From the NCBI GenBank assembly GCA_002007465.1, contig LNAC01000163.1:218812-282811 (forward strand): 64,000 nucleotides of DNA, given 5' to 3'. The DNA is from Ailurus styani (taxonomy: Eukaryota > Chordata > Mammalia > Carnivora > Ailuridae). The notes beneath the pieces are model-generated. The model did no database searches. It had not been told where the DNA came from and saw nothing but the letters and a program-made list of their open reading frames with translations. A program made the position numbers and the translations under genes. Numbering within the stretch: position 1 is the first letter of the stretch; each line of letters opens with the position of its first letter. Shown here one piece after another: positions 1 through 11,944 of this stretch.

Positions 1-595
1 ACCCAGCAATCGCACTACTGGGTATTTATCCTAAAGACACAAAGGTAGTGTTCCTCAGGGGCACGTGCACCCGAATGTTTATAGCAGCAATGTCCACAAT
101 AGCCAAACTATGGAAAGAACCTAGATGTCCATCAACAGATGAATGGATAAAGAAGATGTGGTATATATATACAATGGAATACTATGCAGCTATCAAAAGA
201 AACGAAATCTTGCCATTTGCAACGACATGGATGGAACTGGAGGGTATTATGCTGAGCGAAATAAGTCAATCAGAGAAAGACAATTATCATATGATCTCTC
301 TGATATGAGGAACTTGAGGGGCAGGGTGGGGGGTCGTGGGGGGTAGGGAGGGAAAAATAATGAAACAAGATGGGATGGGGAAGGACACAAACCATAAGAG
401 ACTCCTGATCTCACAAAACAAACTGAGGGTTACTGGGGGGTGGGAGGGTAGGGATAGGGTGGATGGGTTATGGACATTGGGGAGGGTTTGTGCTTTGGTG
501 AGTGCTGTGAAAGATGTAAGCCTGATGATTCACAGACCTGTACCCCTTGGGCAAAGAATAAAAATAAAATTAAAAATAAATAAATAAATAAAAAT
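1..595 (+). mobile_element. Young carnivore L1, 3' end (continues off the left edge)
   Basis: This is the 3' part of a LINE-1. It contains the end of ORF2 (3-308), then a G-rich 3'UTR (about 309-545) with the motif 'gggggtgggagggtagggat', then an A-rich tail of AATAAA/TAAA units to about 595. The same 3'UTR recurs at 17372-17620 with only a handful of differences over about 245 bases, so the subfamily was active recently. The 5' part lies outside the window, so it cannot be said whether the element is full length. Confidence 0.95.
3..308 (+). pseudogene. L1 ORF2 C-terminal fragment (frame still open)
   Basis: The reading frame starting at base 3 is uninterrupted to the TGA at 306-308. It encodes the C-terminus of LINE-1 ORF2, the endonuclease/reverse transcriptase that copies L1 RNA into the genome. 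Recognisable pieces are LLGIYPKDTKV, FIAAMSTIAKLW, DEWIKKMWYIYTMEYY and a MELEGIMLSEISQSEKD-like end. The N-terminus, endonuclease and RT domains would lie upstream of the window. Lack of stops over about 100 codons fits a young insertion but does not show activity. Confidence 0.9.
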
Positions 596-2286
596 TTGGG
601 GAGGGCAAGTGCTGGTTATTTTTCATTTACCTCCTTCCTCAGGAATCCATTATTTACTTTCTCTTTTCTGATGTATGAAATGAAGACAAAGCCCTATATA
701 ATATTACTTCATTCAGACTTCCTTTACAATTGGGTTCAGTCCATGGAAATTACAAGCAAAGATCAAAAGGTGGGAGGGGAGTGAAACTGAGCTATTTCTT
801 ACATGCTCCCTTCCTGTTTGGACGTCAGTTGTATCTCGCTAGGCCTACAGTGACTTCTAGGCTTCTCTTGTCAAAATTCCATCTCACTTAGCTTCAGTAA
901 CCCTATTTCTTCTTTTGTTCCTTCATTCCTGGGATGGTAATAGTTTCTCTCTTACTGTGAATGTCTGAATCCATCCTGATGGATCTGTGATGCTCACTCT
1001 TGAAAAGAGAAGAAAAACTTCTCTTCTATGGTTTTTAAAATTCCATTTGTTTACTAAACTAACATGCTGTCCTGTTTTTTTAGTTTTCAGCATTATTACG
1101 AATTTTCCTAGCTTACTGTGTGTTCGTGGGTATTACTGAAGTTATTTTAGGGACGCTGTCCAGGTGCCAATTTAAATCTTACACATTTAATTTGAAAAGA
1201 ATCTTTTCTCCCAAAATTTAAAACCAGTGTGTGGAATATAATAATGCCAACATCATTCCTCTTAGGATATTTAAATGGCCTGTATTGCCCAAAGGATAAA
1301 GTTGAATTTCTTTTACAAGTGTGCTTCTTAAAGTATGGTAGACAGACCTTTGGACATCTCAAGATCCTTTCAAGAGATCTTGGGGGGTTAAGACCATGTT
1401 CATAGTAATACAAAGATAGTATTCACCTCTTTTATTGCCCTGATATTTACACTGGTGGTTCAACAACATGGATGCTGGTGCTAACTGCTGGTGCCTTAGC
1501 ATGAATCACAACAAAAGTGACAAACTGAAGTAAGTAATCACTGTATTCTTCACCATAGGAGCTTGCCAAAAAAAAAAAAAAAGTGCGAATTCCAATTAAG
1601 AATGCACATATGGAGTAGTAAAAATTAATTTTATTAAATTTCAATCTTTTGAGAGTATATCATTTTCTATGTGATGACATGGGAAATACATATAAAGCAG
1701 TTCTATTGCATACCAATGTGTGTTGGTTGTTCAAGAAAATAACTTGTATAATTGCATAGGTTGCATAGTGAGCTATTGGCTTTTTTATGGAACACTTTTT
1801 TATGTGACTTTTTAATGGAACACTATTTTACTTGGATGAAAGAATAACAGAAAACCTATCATTATTCAATCCTGAGTAGGATTCTCAAAAATGGCAGGCA
1901 TAGTCTCAAAAAAAGAAGCATGGATCACTTCAAGAAAAACAAGTGACAATATGTGTTTCCAATGATAAAATTTGAGTTTTCAAGGAAAGAAAACAATTTT
2001 GGAAGGCTTGTATCCACTATAAATTTCACACTTTCCTAATAATAAAGGCTTTTCTGATGAAATTGATATTGAAATTATCATTTTCTTGATACTGTGTAGT
2101 AAAATTAGTCACCATTTGAAAGATCTGCATAATGACTCAGTGAATGAATATTTTCCAAATAACCTGTACATAATATTATGAAATGATGCATGGGTAAAAT
2201 GTTCATTCAAGACGCAAGATAGACAAATGTATTTTAATGTAACTATACAAAATTTGCATGGTTTTCATGGTTTTAGAGTTCACATT
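596..2286. other. Unique AT-rich sequence
   Basis: I see no gene or confidently recognisable repeat here. A 15-base A run lies near 1567-1581. Open frames are short and have no family resemblance. Confidence 0.5.
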
Positions 2287-2433
2287 TCTTTTTCTTTTTT
2301 AAAGATTTTAATTTATTTGTCAGAGAGAGAGAGAGAGACAGTGTATAAGCAGGCAGAGTGGAAGGCAGAGGCAGAGGAAGAAGTAGCCTCTCTACTGAGC
2401 AAGGAGCCTGAGGCAGGACTCGATCCCAGAATG
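2287..2433 (-). mobile_element. CAN-SINE, old, truncated at the tRNA head
   Basis: On the plus strand it reads as poly-T, a GA-rich block, then 'aggactcgatccca'. That is a tRNA-Lys-derived SINE in minus orientation. It stops before the usual 'ccacccaggcgcc' head, and no target-site duplication is visible, so it is old or 5'-truncated. Confidence 0.8.
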
Positions 2434-2504
2434 TAGTCCCTTCAATATGTCTCCTGTTCTCAATTTAAAAAGAGGCTTTCACAAGTTTACTTACTATCAT
2501 TTCT

Positions 2505-2655
2505 CTTGGTTTTTCATCTGCAAAATGAAGGTAATAATAGTATGCTACTGCACAGAATTATGAAGATTAGATGAACCAAAAAATATGTATGACATCCTTA
2601 GAACAGTGCTTGGCTCAGAGCAAGTGTTCCACAAATAGAAGTTATTGGCATTAGT
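2505..2655 (+). mobile_element. MIR fragment
   Basis: It matches the MIR core and 3' portion: 'tcatctgcaaaatgaaggtaa', then 'cttagaacagtgcttggctc' and 'caagtgttccacaaatagaag'. MIR is an ancient mammal-wide tRNA-derived SINE. Confidence 0.8.
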
Positions 2656-2682
2656 GTTGGTTTAAGTGCTTAAAAAGGGACT

Positions 2683-3020
2683 ACTATGGATTCAATGTTT
2701 GTGTACCCCCTACCCCAATTCAGAGCCCTAATCCCCAGTGTGATGGTATTTGGAGGTGGGGCCTTTGGAAAGTAATGAGATTTGGATGAGCTCATGAGCT
2801 CCCTAGGATGTAATTACTGCCAGTATAAGAAAAGGAAGAGACCAGAGCCTTCACTCTCTACACCATGTAAACATATAGCAAAAAGGTGGTTGTCTGCAAA
2901 CCGGGAAGAGTGTCCTACTAGACATTGAATCTGCTTGCACCTTGATATTGGACTTCTGTCCAACTTCCAGATTTTTGAGAAATAAATGTCTGTTGCTTTA
3001 AAACAATAAATATAAAAAGA
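2683..3020 (+). mobile_element. MaLR-type LTR (MLT1-like)
   Basis: It follows the mammal-wide LTR consensus of the MaLR/MLT1 type in order: 'tatggattcaatgtttgtgt', 'gtgatggtatttggaggtgg', 'caccttgatattggacttct' and 'gagaaataaatgtctgttg'. Only a solo LTR is visible, with no internal region. The family name is from memory. A related copy lies at 11945-12380 (plus), and 21890-22228 is a minus copy. Confidence 0.7.
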
Positions 3021-3359
3021 GTTTTTCAGGCCAACTGGCCACATCTCTTAAATAGTTCATTATCATATAAAGGGTATTGCAAGAGTAAAAAAAAGAAAAA
3101 AAGTCAAACACCACAGCAACTAGATACAATCTATGTGAGATAAGATAAGGATACTAGATTGGTTCCAGCCAGTCTTTTTCTAATCAGAAAAGGAGACTTG
3201 AGGGTGGTAAGGGCAGCATTATTTTGCTCATAATACTTTCTTGCCTATTTATATCTTTATAATTTAACTGATAACAATTTAACTATAAACATAATTTAAC
3301 TGATACAAATTAATTTTTGAAAATATAGAAACTGTAAAGATGTAAGGAAAATTTCACCA

Positions 3360-4110
3360 ATTCCACCACCTATTAAATAATAACTAACTTTAAACATATT
3401 TATCTTGAGTCTTTATGTTTTGTTTTGTTTTGTTTTAGATTTATTTGTTTATTTTAGGGGGAGAGAGAGAGTGTGTTTGCACATCCATGAGCGGGATGGA
3501 GGAAGGGTAGAAAGAGAGGGCAAGAGAGAATCTCAACCAGACTCCACTCTGAGTGTGGAGCCCCACCTGGGGCTCGATTCCATGACCCTGAGATCATGGT
3601 CGGAGATGAAATTAAGAGTCTGATGCTTAACCAACTGAGCCACCCAGGAGCCCCTTCTTTATATGTCTTTAAACTTACTAAACTATCATTTATTCATTTA
3701 GCTTATTATTTTACACAAGGAAGAGTTTCAAAAATACTACAGAGAATTTCTGTATATGTTTCACCCAGAATCCCCTAACACGGACATCTTACATAACTAT
3801 GATACAATGATAAAAACCATGAAATTAATGTTGTTATGATACTATCATCATAGACTTTATCTTCATCAGTTTTTCCACTAATGCCATATTTCGGTTTTGG
3901 GATTCTATCTAAGATACATTGTATTTAGTTGTTATTTCTTTTTCATTTTCTGCAGTTTATAACATGTTTCAATTCTGTCTTTCATAACCTTGATACATTT
4001 GAAGAGCACTGATCAAATATTTTGATGACTGGCCCTCTATTTGGTTTTTATCTAATGTTTTGTCATAGCTAGATTGAGGCTATTAATTATTAAGAATATC
4101 ACAGATAGTT
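3360..4110 (-). mobile_element. Old L1M 3'UTR fragment, split by a SINE
   Basis: Antisense matches to ancient L1 3'UTR consensus are clear: 'tgtttcacccagaatcccct', 'cttacataactatgatacaa', 'acattgtatttagttgttat', 'ttgaagagcactgatcaaat' and 'agattgaggctattaattat'. The SINE at 3418-3654 interrupts its left part. Edges are approximate. Confidence 0.65.
3418..3654 (-). mobile_element. CAN-SINE inserted in the old L1
   Basis: It has a T-rich start (TTTTG repeats), a GA block, 'gctcgattccatgaccctga' and ends at 'ccacccaggagcccc'. Short similar flanks (tctttatg / tctttata) may be a decayed target-site duplication. The 'gatgcttaaccaactgagcc' box marks an older subtype than the 'ggctttaacccactgagcc' SINEs. 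Confidence 0.9.
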
Positions 4111-5105
4111 TAAAACAAAATTTAAAGTATTCCCTTTAAACAATTTTGAAACTTTATTTTCTCAAGATATTATGTCATACATTTTCCCCCATGTGAATGG
4201 CAACTTTCAAGGGCATTATTTTTTCATCTGGAATAACTATAGGAAAGTATTAAATAGATTATACATACACTGATAATAAACTAGTGCAATAAGATGGTGT
4301 GATGCAGATAATGTAAAAAATGGCAGTTAAAAATCATCAATCATGTCTAATATCATGCGAGATCATTAATTAGGTAGACAGAATTTGAGGTGGGCTTTGC
4401 AAGGTAAGGGAGACTGAAACTTTATGCATCAGGCAAAGAAAGTGAGTTAGAAACATCCTGGGAGTAAGGATATAGGATAGTGTGAAGATGCTATAAAGAG
4501 ATTATCCAGCTGATTTTCAAATCCTTTCACAAATATATTGTTATATTCTAAAAGTATAACTGTGAAGTAGCTGCCATTATATATTTTCATAAATGAAATT
4601 AATTGAGGCACAAAGATGTGGAAAGATCTCTTACTAGATCACCCTCTATAAACAGGACATGAAGAATCAAATTCAGATGATTTGGATTTCTAGTTTTATT
4701 CTTTCCATCACTTTTTTCAGGTTCTTCAGCATTAGCTTGGTATAAACTGGTGATAAAATAAAAAAACCATTTCATGTAAATCATGTCCTCTCTCTTTTTG
4801 AATTCTTATTTTGCTTTACCTTGTAGACCACTGAGACAAACTTTTTTCCTTTTTCAGAAATCATATTTTAAGCCTTGAACACCTATGAATATTTCCTCTC
4901 TGTTGCCTTCATATGTAAGAGAGCATGTGAATCAGCAAGCATTTTTGGATTAACTATTTTTCATCAAAATTCAACAGAAATGGCTCTTATGGACTCAGTA
5001 TTACTGATAAGTCTGACACAGCCTGATAATTATTTTTTTAGAAAATCCAGTAAGATAAGAAAGCATAAAACACATTAAAAAATTGGTGTGATATATATTT
5101 TCACC
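4111..5105. other. Mostly unique sequence with one MIR
   Basis: Apart from the MIR at 4545-4700 I recognise nothing certain. A stretch near 4370-4480 vaguely resembles ancient L2-type sequence but is too diverged to call. Confidence 0.4.
4545..4700 (-). mobile_element. MIR fragment
   Basis: It matches the antisense MIR consensus around 'gaaattaattgaggcacaaag', followed by diverged sequence where 'caaattcagatgatttggat' corresponds to the box near the tRNA-like head. Confidence 0.6.
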
Positions 5106-5108
5106 TAA

Positions 5109-5205
5109 TTTTTTTAAATTAACATATAATGTATTATTTGGCCGAGGGGTACAGGTCTGTGAATCATCAGGCTTACACATTTCACAGCATTCACCATGGC
5201 ACATA
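5109..5205 (-). mobile_element. 5'-truncated carnivore L1 stub (3' end only)
   Basis: It has a T run, then 'aggggtacaggtctgtgaat' and 'cacagcattcaccatggcac', which is the reverse complement of the L1 3' terminus seen at 1-595. Its 'aacatataatgtattatt' part belongs to a slightly different L1 subfamily. It sits at the edge of an older L1 3'UTR (5215-5640). Confidence 0.85.
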
Positions 5206-5214
5206 TATAATTTT

Positions 5215-5640
5215 AATAGGCAACGCAGGCAAATTTTTCATAAAGCTATATATACACATTTGTTTGTTTCCTTATTTATTTTCTCTCTTGCCCACTGTCA
5301 TCCTCTTGTCTAGTTTTCCCTCACGCCTATCCATAAATAATCCCTGTTATTAGTTTCTTGTGTATCCTTCCAACATTTCTTTATAGACATATATGTATAT
5401 GTGTATTATATTGTATATGCAAACAAATCTGTATTTTTATTCAACAGAAATGGAGTCTAGGATTTATACTGTTCTTATTTCATGTAAAATAAATATTAGA
5501 GATCTTTTCACATAGAGTTCCTTATTATTATTTTTAAAACTACATAGGATATTGTATTACATGCAGAATTTATTATATATTGACTCATGGAAAAACATTT
5601 TGTGATTACATATATTAGGATAAGGGCCCAGATAACTATT
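5215..5640 (-). mobile_element. Old L1M 3'UTR fragment
   Basis: Antisense L1 consensus is visible as 'ttagtttcttgtgtatccttc', 'atactgttcttatttcat' and 'gagatcttttcacatagag'. Divergence is high and the right edge is uncertain. Confidence 0.5.
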
Positions 5641-7719
5641 AACAGTTGTGTTCATCTAAATGAATGTTCAGTGGGACAATGAAAAATTGCATGGAACATG
5701 AACCAATTCTTCCATGTACAGGAATATTCTGTCCTTTGCATCTGTCTGACATCTTTGGCCTCTAATCACGAAATGTCATTAATATACCATAACCACTGTG
5801 ACAAATAATAAGTCCTCTAAAGATTTACAAAATAATTCTAGAGGAAGTTGTTATCCCAGTTGAGAACCATTCTATCATAGAGGAACTACTGCTGAGATTT
5901 CTATTCCATGAATACTTAACAGTGTATTAAACAAATGGCCTAAAAAAAATAAAATAAACAAATGGCCTAAGAATAGTTACAAAGAATGATTTGGGTTTGT
6001 GTCTAACTACTTTTGATGGCTAGTCTTGTCCAACAGTTGAGTGGCCTTTTGCCAAGGCCATAGTCCATGGAGAGAATGTTAGAGAAGAAGGTTGTGAGTC
6101 ACCTAGAATTCTTCAAGATAGTACTCCCGCAGTTGGAGCAAAGCAGTTTAAGGTTGGTTGAAAAGTGTGCCATCTGGATTACATTCTGAGATTGATTTAG
6201 ATGAGTAAAAAGTTACATCAAATGACTCTGACACTCACATGTTACTATTCTTTAATTAGATATTCCCTAAACCTCTATAAAAACCCTGAGAATAACTGAA
6301 AAAAATACAATTACAATGTACTTCCTGTGCTGCTATTTCAAATAATCACTTGCTTTTATAGATGTATTTTTGGGGGAACGAAAAGGCTTGAAGATTTTGG
6401 GTTGTTGTCATTCTTTCACTTACATTTCACACTGATTTTAAGAAATAAAAGGATGTGTTATATTAACTTTGCTTGTGTTGAGTGACATAGATTATAGTTT
6501 CTATAACTAAGCACAGCCCAATTAGAGTCATGAATTCAGTGCTAAGATGTGACATTAAATCAAACATTCAACATTTTAATTCTTATTTTAGTACTTTCAG
6601 GTGGTTGTATAAAAACATTAGTCATTGTAAGCTGTTCACTGTGCTCAATGATATAAGATCATGTGTCATTGCACTTACCTCTGGAAATAACATTCATTCT
6701 GCCTACTGCTCTCATTACAGTTCTGAAAAACAGAAATTCAGGATCATAAGTTAATTTCACATCACCTCCTTGTGTCCTAAAATATTTCTTCTTTTAAGAT
6801 AAAGACATATAAGTAAATATATTCTCTTTATGAAATCAGTGATTTTATGAAGTTCAATGAACCAAATAATCATTGAGTTATTTTATAAACTAGCCATCTT
6901 TTAATCATAAATATATATACATTTTACAAACCTTGCTTTTAAGGGACATTGGTATTTTATATTGGGTTCATTTTCCAGCACCCTATTGTAAATGTTAATT
7001 CATTATATATTATAAACCTTAATATATGTCTGCCAATTATTAACTGAGGAAATTTGGCCACATTATTAAAACTTTTTAAACTTCTATTTCCTCATCTGTA
7101 ATGTAAAAATACAAGCATATTTATTCCATGGTTAAAGAGAGGAAACATTATGATACACATATTTTTCTTTTTGGTACACATAAGCCATTGGTAAAAGGTA
7201 TCTTTTAGAATCAACAACTTTTCTTTCATAAGACAGCTTTTTTTTAATGCCAGCCATAATAATTCCTCTATTCCCACTTTATCCAATCATTGTCAGTTGA
7301 TGTCTTCCTACCTCCAGGCAGAAAATGAAATTACTAAAATAAAATTAGTAGATTAGGGGTCTGAATGCAGCATACTGCAACTGGGAATTTTTGTCTAAAT
7401 TACTGAATTGTTTCATGTAGGAGCACTGCTGTTATCAGTACATACTGAGAAGAATTAGCACATCTTCTATATACTTAAAATATTAGAGAGATTTACAATA
7501 CAGATTATCTTCTGAGGAGATGATAAAAATCTTCTAAACACCTAAGGTTTGTGAAGTGAACTCTAACCTGACCACCATTAGAGAAGAAAGTCTAAAACAG
7601 CCATGTGGATAAACACTGAAGAATAAGGAAAATAAAAGATGTTTGAATGAAAATGCAGAATCCAGTTAGATCCTTCTTTGCTTAATGGCTAGTAATGAGA
7701 AAAAAAAATAATCTTACAT
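5641..7719. other. Unique AT-rich sequence
   Basis: There is no gene or certain repeat except the tail-only insertion at 5928-5970. The stretch 6000-6300 contains 'cctctataaaaaccctgag', which has the look of an old LTR promoter, but I cannot assign it. Confidence 0.4.
5928..5970 (+). repeat. 16-bp direct repeat around an 11-bp A-rich spacer
   Basis: The sequence taaacaaatggcctaa occurs at 5928-5943 and again at 5955-5970. The two copies are separated only by aaaaaataaaa. This is the footprint expected of a retrotransposition event that delivered only the poly(A) end. Confidence 0.75.
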
Positions 7720-8035
7720 GAAATCTGTAAGAAGCTGGACCAACTATTTTGGTAAATGTTTGACATTATGAGTACAATTGGATGCATTACCTAAAATTCC
7801 ATTTCTGGTTATATATCCAAAATAAATGCACATAGAAATAATTTTCTGTTAGAAATCAGAAGACGGTTTAGTAGCTAAAATTCGATCAAAAAATCTTGGG
7901 TACTGCTGAGTCATATTCATAATGTGGGTCTCATTTACACATGTGTGTTCACTTTGGGAAAATGCATTGAGCCATACTCTTAATACTTGTTCACATTGTT
8001 TTAGGTATATTACACTTCAATAAACAAATTAAGCA
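7720..8035 (+). mobile_element. Old L1M 3' end
   Basis: A sense ORF2 C-terminal remnant ('ccatttctggttatatatcc') is followed by a 3'UTR end ('tatattacacttcaataaac'). It is highly diverged. Confidence 0.55.
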
Positions 8036-8070
8036 AAAATCACTGAAATCTTGATGTGTGGAAATAAGTT

Positions 8071-8108
8071 GAAGGAGGAAGAGAAGGAGAAGGAGAAGGA
8101 GAAGGAAA
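8071..8108. repeat. (GGAGAA)n-type purine microsatellite
   Basis: About five imperfect GAAGGA/GGAGAA units lie just after the old L1 3' end. Confidence 0.9.
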
Positions 8109-9276
8109 CAAAATGGAAAACGTTCTACAAAATTTAAATACAACACAATGACAAGCCAGTCATTGTTTCTTATACTCTTCTCTCTGATTATGGTATAGGG
8201 CTTTCAGACTTCAATCCTTAGTTTACCTCCCTTAGCTTTTATCTCATAATGATACTCAGGATTGAGCCTTCATAAAAACACAGCCCTGTTCTTTGTTTTG
8301 TATTTTTTAATGTTTAATCAATAACTTGCACATAATAAAATTCACTTGTTTGTATAATTCAATACATTTTGACAAATGTACACAATTGTGTAACCACCAT
8401 CACAATCAGAGTGTTGAACATGCCCACCACCCCAAAAAATTCCTCCATGCTCCTTTGAAGGCAATTCATTTCTATCACCTGACCCCAAGGCAACACCAAT
8501 CTGTTTTCTATTACAGTATTTTTGCCTTTTAGCAAATATGAAATAATTGGAGTAATATAGTAGGTTGGCTAGTGAGTCTGGCTTCTTTAACATAGCATAA
8601 AGCTTTTGAGATTCACCCACGTTGTTGTTATGCATCTTAAGACTTTCTTTTCTCTTTTAATTGCTGAATAGTATTTCATTGTAAGGATGTACCACAATTT
8701 GTTTATCCATTCACTAGTCTGTGAGCATTCTGGTTGGAATGTTACCACTTTTTGGTGATTATGAATAAAGCTGAAATAAACATTAGAATCCAAGTTCTGT
8801 GTGGAAATGTGCTTTCATTTTCTTTTGGTAAATATCTAGGAGAGTGATTGCTACATTATATAATAAGTGTATACTTAACTAGACTGCCAAAGTATGATTC
8901 AAAGTGGTCATACCATTTTGTAACCACAGCAACAAGGTACGAGAGGATGAAGCTGCTCCACATTCTCTATATTTGTTATTGTTAATGTGTTTGATTTTAG
9001 TCATTTTAGTTGGTGTGTTGGAGTAGATTTTTATGATTTTAATTCGCATTTATCTAATGACAAATGCATTTATACACCTTTCAGTGTGTTTGCTATTCAT
9101 ATATCTTCATGGACAAAGTTTCTTTTCAAGGTTTTCTCTAGTTTTAAAAATTCAGATGATCTGTCTTCTCATTTTTATTTATAAGAATTTTTTATATCCT
9201 CTGGATATGAGACCTTTATCAAATACATGTTCTGCAAATATCATCTCCTAGTTTGTGGGTCACCTTTTCATTTCTT

Positions 9277-9479
9277 TTTTTTTTTTTAAGATTCATTTAT
9301 TTATTTATTGGACAGAGAGTGACACAGCGGGAGAGGGAACACAAGCAGGAGGAGTGGGAGAGGGAGAAGCAGGTTTCCCTCTGAGCAGGGATCCCTATGT
9401 GGGGCTCGATCCCAGGACCCTGGGATCATGACCTGAGCCGAAGGCAGACGCGTAACGACAGAGCCACCCAGGCACCCCT
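9277..9479 (-). mobile_element. CAN-SINE with perfect 16-bp target duplication
   Basis: Flanks caccttttcatttctt (9261-9276 and 9480-9495) are identical. The body shows a T tail, a GA block, 'ggctcgatcccaggaccctg' and the head 'ccacccaggcacccc'. Confidence 0.97.
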
Positions 9480-9630
9480 CACCTTTTCATTTCTTAAGTG
9501 TTTTTTAAACGGGGAAAAAAGTTTACTATTGATGATATTCATCACTTTCTTCTTTTATAACTCATTTTTAAGGATGTCTAAGAAATTTTTCCATAACACA
9601 GACACGAAGATTTTTTTCCTATATTTTCTT

Positions 9631-9840
9631 TTTTTTTTAATTTAAAAATTTATTTATTTGAGAAAGAGAGAGCATGAGCAGGGAGAGGGGCAGATCGAGG
9701 GGGAGAGGGGAAACAGACTGCCTGCTGAGTGTGGAGTCTGACACAGAGGGTGGGGCGTGTTGATCTCAGGACCCTGAGATCATGAGCTCAACCAAAATCA
9801 AGAGTGGGACACTTAAATGACTGAGCCACCTAGGAGCCCC
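9631..9840 (-). mobile_element. CAN-SINE with perfect 14-bp target duplication
   Basis: Flanks tcctatattttctt (9617-9630 and 9841-9854) are identical. The older head ends 'ccacctaggagcccc'. Inserted in the same old L1. Confidence 0.96.
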
Positions 9841-10032
9841 TCCTATATTTTCTTTGAAAAGTTTCATAGTTTTAAGTTCTTATATTAGGCCTACAATCCA
9901 TTGCAAGCTACTTTTTATATATCATGTGAGATAAGATTTGAGGTTCATTTATTTATTTTCAGGTGAACATCTAGTTATTTTAGCACCACTTCTTGGGAAG
10001 ATGATCATTGTCATGTTTGAGGAAAATCAGTT

Positions 10033-10261
10033 TTCCAGCCAGCATCTGGTCCTGGCACTTCAGCCCCATACAATCTTATGGCTCCTTCATTCTTCCATTA
10101 TGGACCTAGATATGTCCACTTTTTCAGTACTCTGCCCTATCAATTCTTACTACTTCCTTGAATTCTGGTCTCTGTCTTCTCAAATAAATGTGATGACATG
10201 TTCCTTTTGGATTCTTCCTCCCTACCTTACCACCTCCAGCCAGTAATCTGGAGGTGATCAT
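10033..10261. other. Short unassigned stretch
   Basis: It holds no recognisable gene or repeat between the old L1 end and the next SINE. Confidence 0.4.
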
Positions 10262-10278
10262 AAAACCCACCTCATTTA

Positions 10279-10467
10279 GGGGTCCCTGGGTAGCTCAGTT
10301 AGTAAAGTGCCTGTCTTCAGGTCTGGTCATGATCCCAGGGTCCTGGGATCCAGTCCCACCTCTGGCTCCTTGTTCAGTGGGGAGACTGCTTCTCCCTCTG
10401 CTTCTCCCTCCTGCTCCTGTTCTCTCTCTCTCTGACAAATAAATAAATAAAACTTAAAAACAAAACC
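10279..10467 (+). mobile_element. CAN-SINE
   Basis: Head 'ggggtccctgggtagctcag', CT-rich middle, and AATAAA tail. Flanks 'aaaacccacctcattta' and 'aaaccccacttcatta' are a slightly decayed target duplication. Confidence 0.95.
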
Positions 10468-10485
10468 AAAAACCCCACTTCATTA

Positions 10486-11944
10486 TTTTCCCTTGTGAAC
10501 TCATTTGTTCGAGTTCACAATCTTGTGCTACCTGTTTTCCAGTGTCGGAAAAATTTGATTTCATATATTTTTCATTTTTCCTGTTGTTTAAAGTTCAATG
10601 GCAATTATTTCTCCAGTTAAATTATTGGTAAAAGTACAAGTCCAACAGTCATGTATTTTAAAACAAGCAATGAATTTACAACTTATGTTATAAATTCTCA
10701 GTTGGGTCTAGAAGACCTTGAGTCCTTATTAGAAATTAGTTGTTTTATTTGTTCGTTATAAATTAAAATAAATTGTTTCATTTTATTTTTGTCTTTAAAT
10801 TCTGGCTCCAGGTATCTGAGTGGCACTAATCAATCCTTAATTCAGGTCTCCAAAATAAGGACAGTTAGTTGATAGCATGTATCTGAGGTAGGAAGTACTG
10901 TTGAACAAATTCTAAGAAACAGAAACTTAATGAGAAGGATAAAGCAATGTTCTATTTCTTGTTTTTACTGTTCTGCATAAATTTTAGGCCCAAGATGGTT
11001 CCATTTCCCTTAAATTCAAGAAAAGTAATTTAGTATCTAGTTATTTTGTTTCTTGTAAAATAAGGTTCCTTATAAATCGAATGATACATGTATGGAATGA
11101 AGTGATTTCTCCTGGTTGCTCTGTAGGTCTTAATTGTAATAACTGGTTTCACCATTTGTCACTGACAAGAAATTTATTAAAGGGATTAAAATGTTCCTTT
11201 TCTCAGAACAGATTCAATACACGTGATCTCAAAATTTCATACATTCTCAATAAGTCTGGAAGTCTGTTTTGTCACTGCTCTTCTTGTTTCCCCTTTAGAA
11301 TATATGATTCATGAGTACTGGATGGACTCCTTTTATTTAAGACTTAAAAATGTTAGGCTTACCTGAACATTTAAAACTAACAATAGATTGGTAACACAGA
11401 TAGCTATGCATGCTGTACATATAAAGACATATTCTGAAAGCAGTATTTATATACATAAGAATAAATTCTAGTCAGTAATTAAATGTGCTAAGGTATAAGA
11501 CACAGATAAGCTGATTTAGGAGTAAGTCCAGAAAGATTCATGTGATTAATTCCAGACTTTCTCCCTCCAAATCTTGCAAGTACTGTCCCTGGATCCCCCT
11601 GCCTCCTTTTGAGACACTACATGGTTCCTCTAGTATTATTTGTCCCTTAGTAAAGCACATTAATAAAATTTAGTTTGCATGACAACAAATATGTTCCTTG
11701 TTATCTCTGGCTAACAGGATTTAAAAATAACTTATTCCAAGGTAGTCCCTAATTTGGTTTCAAAGGAAAAAGGTCCTACTTTTTGTATGCATATTTTAGT
11801 ATTCAAATTGCACTCTTATTTAGTTACTAAACATTGCAGGTCTGGGGTATAAAATCGTATACAGTATTACCTGCCAGCTGAAGTTTTCTATAATGGCTTC
11901 AAAATTAATAATTGATCTTGGAGTATCCTCCATCAACTAAAATG
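10486..11944. other. Unique AT-rich sequence
   Basis: I see no gene or repeat that I can support. Confidence 0.45.

Larger units (their letters stand above)
8296..10032 (-). mobile_element. Old L1M, 3'UTR to ORF2 C-terminus, split by two SINEs
   Basis: Antisense L1 reads left to right from 3'UTR ('tgtgtaaccaccatcacaat') through ORF2 C-terminal landmarks: 'gttgttatgcatcttaagac' and 'tttgtttatccattcactag'. Further right are 'ctggatatgagacctttatc' and 'acatctagttattttagcac'. Frames are broken. The inserts at 9277-9479 and 9631-9840 each carry target-site duplications of this L1 sequence. Confidence 0.8.

Noticed and set aside
6000..6310. Possible old LTR with a TATA-like 'cctctataaaaaccctgag'
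   Set aside because: No second LTR, no terminal TG...CA that I could defend, and no consensus I recognise.
9938..10246. 102-codon plus-strand frame
   Set aside because: It starts inside the antisense old L1 and runs into unassigned DNA with no motif or context for a gene.
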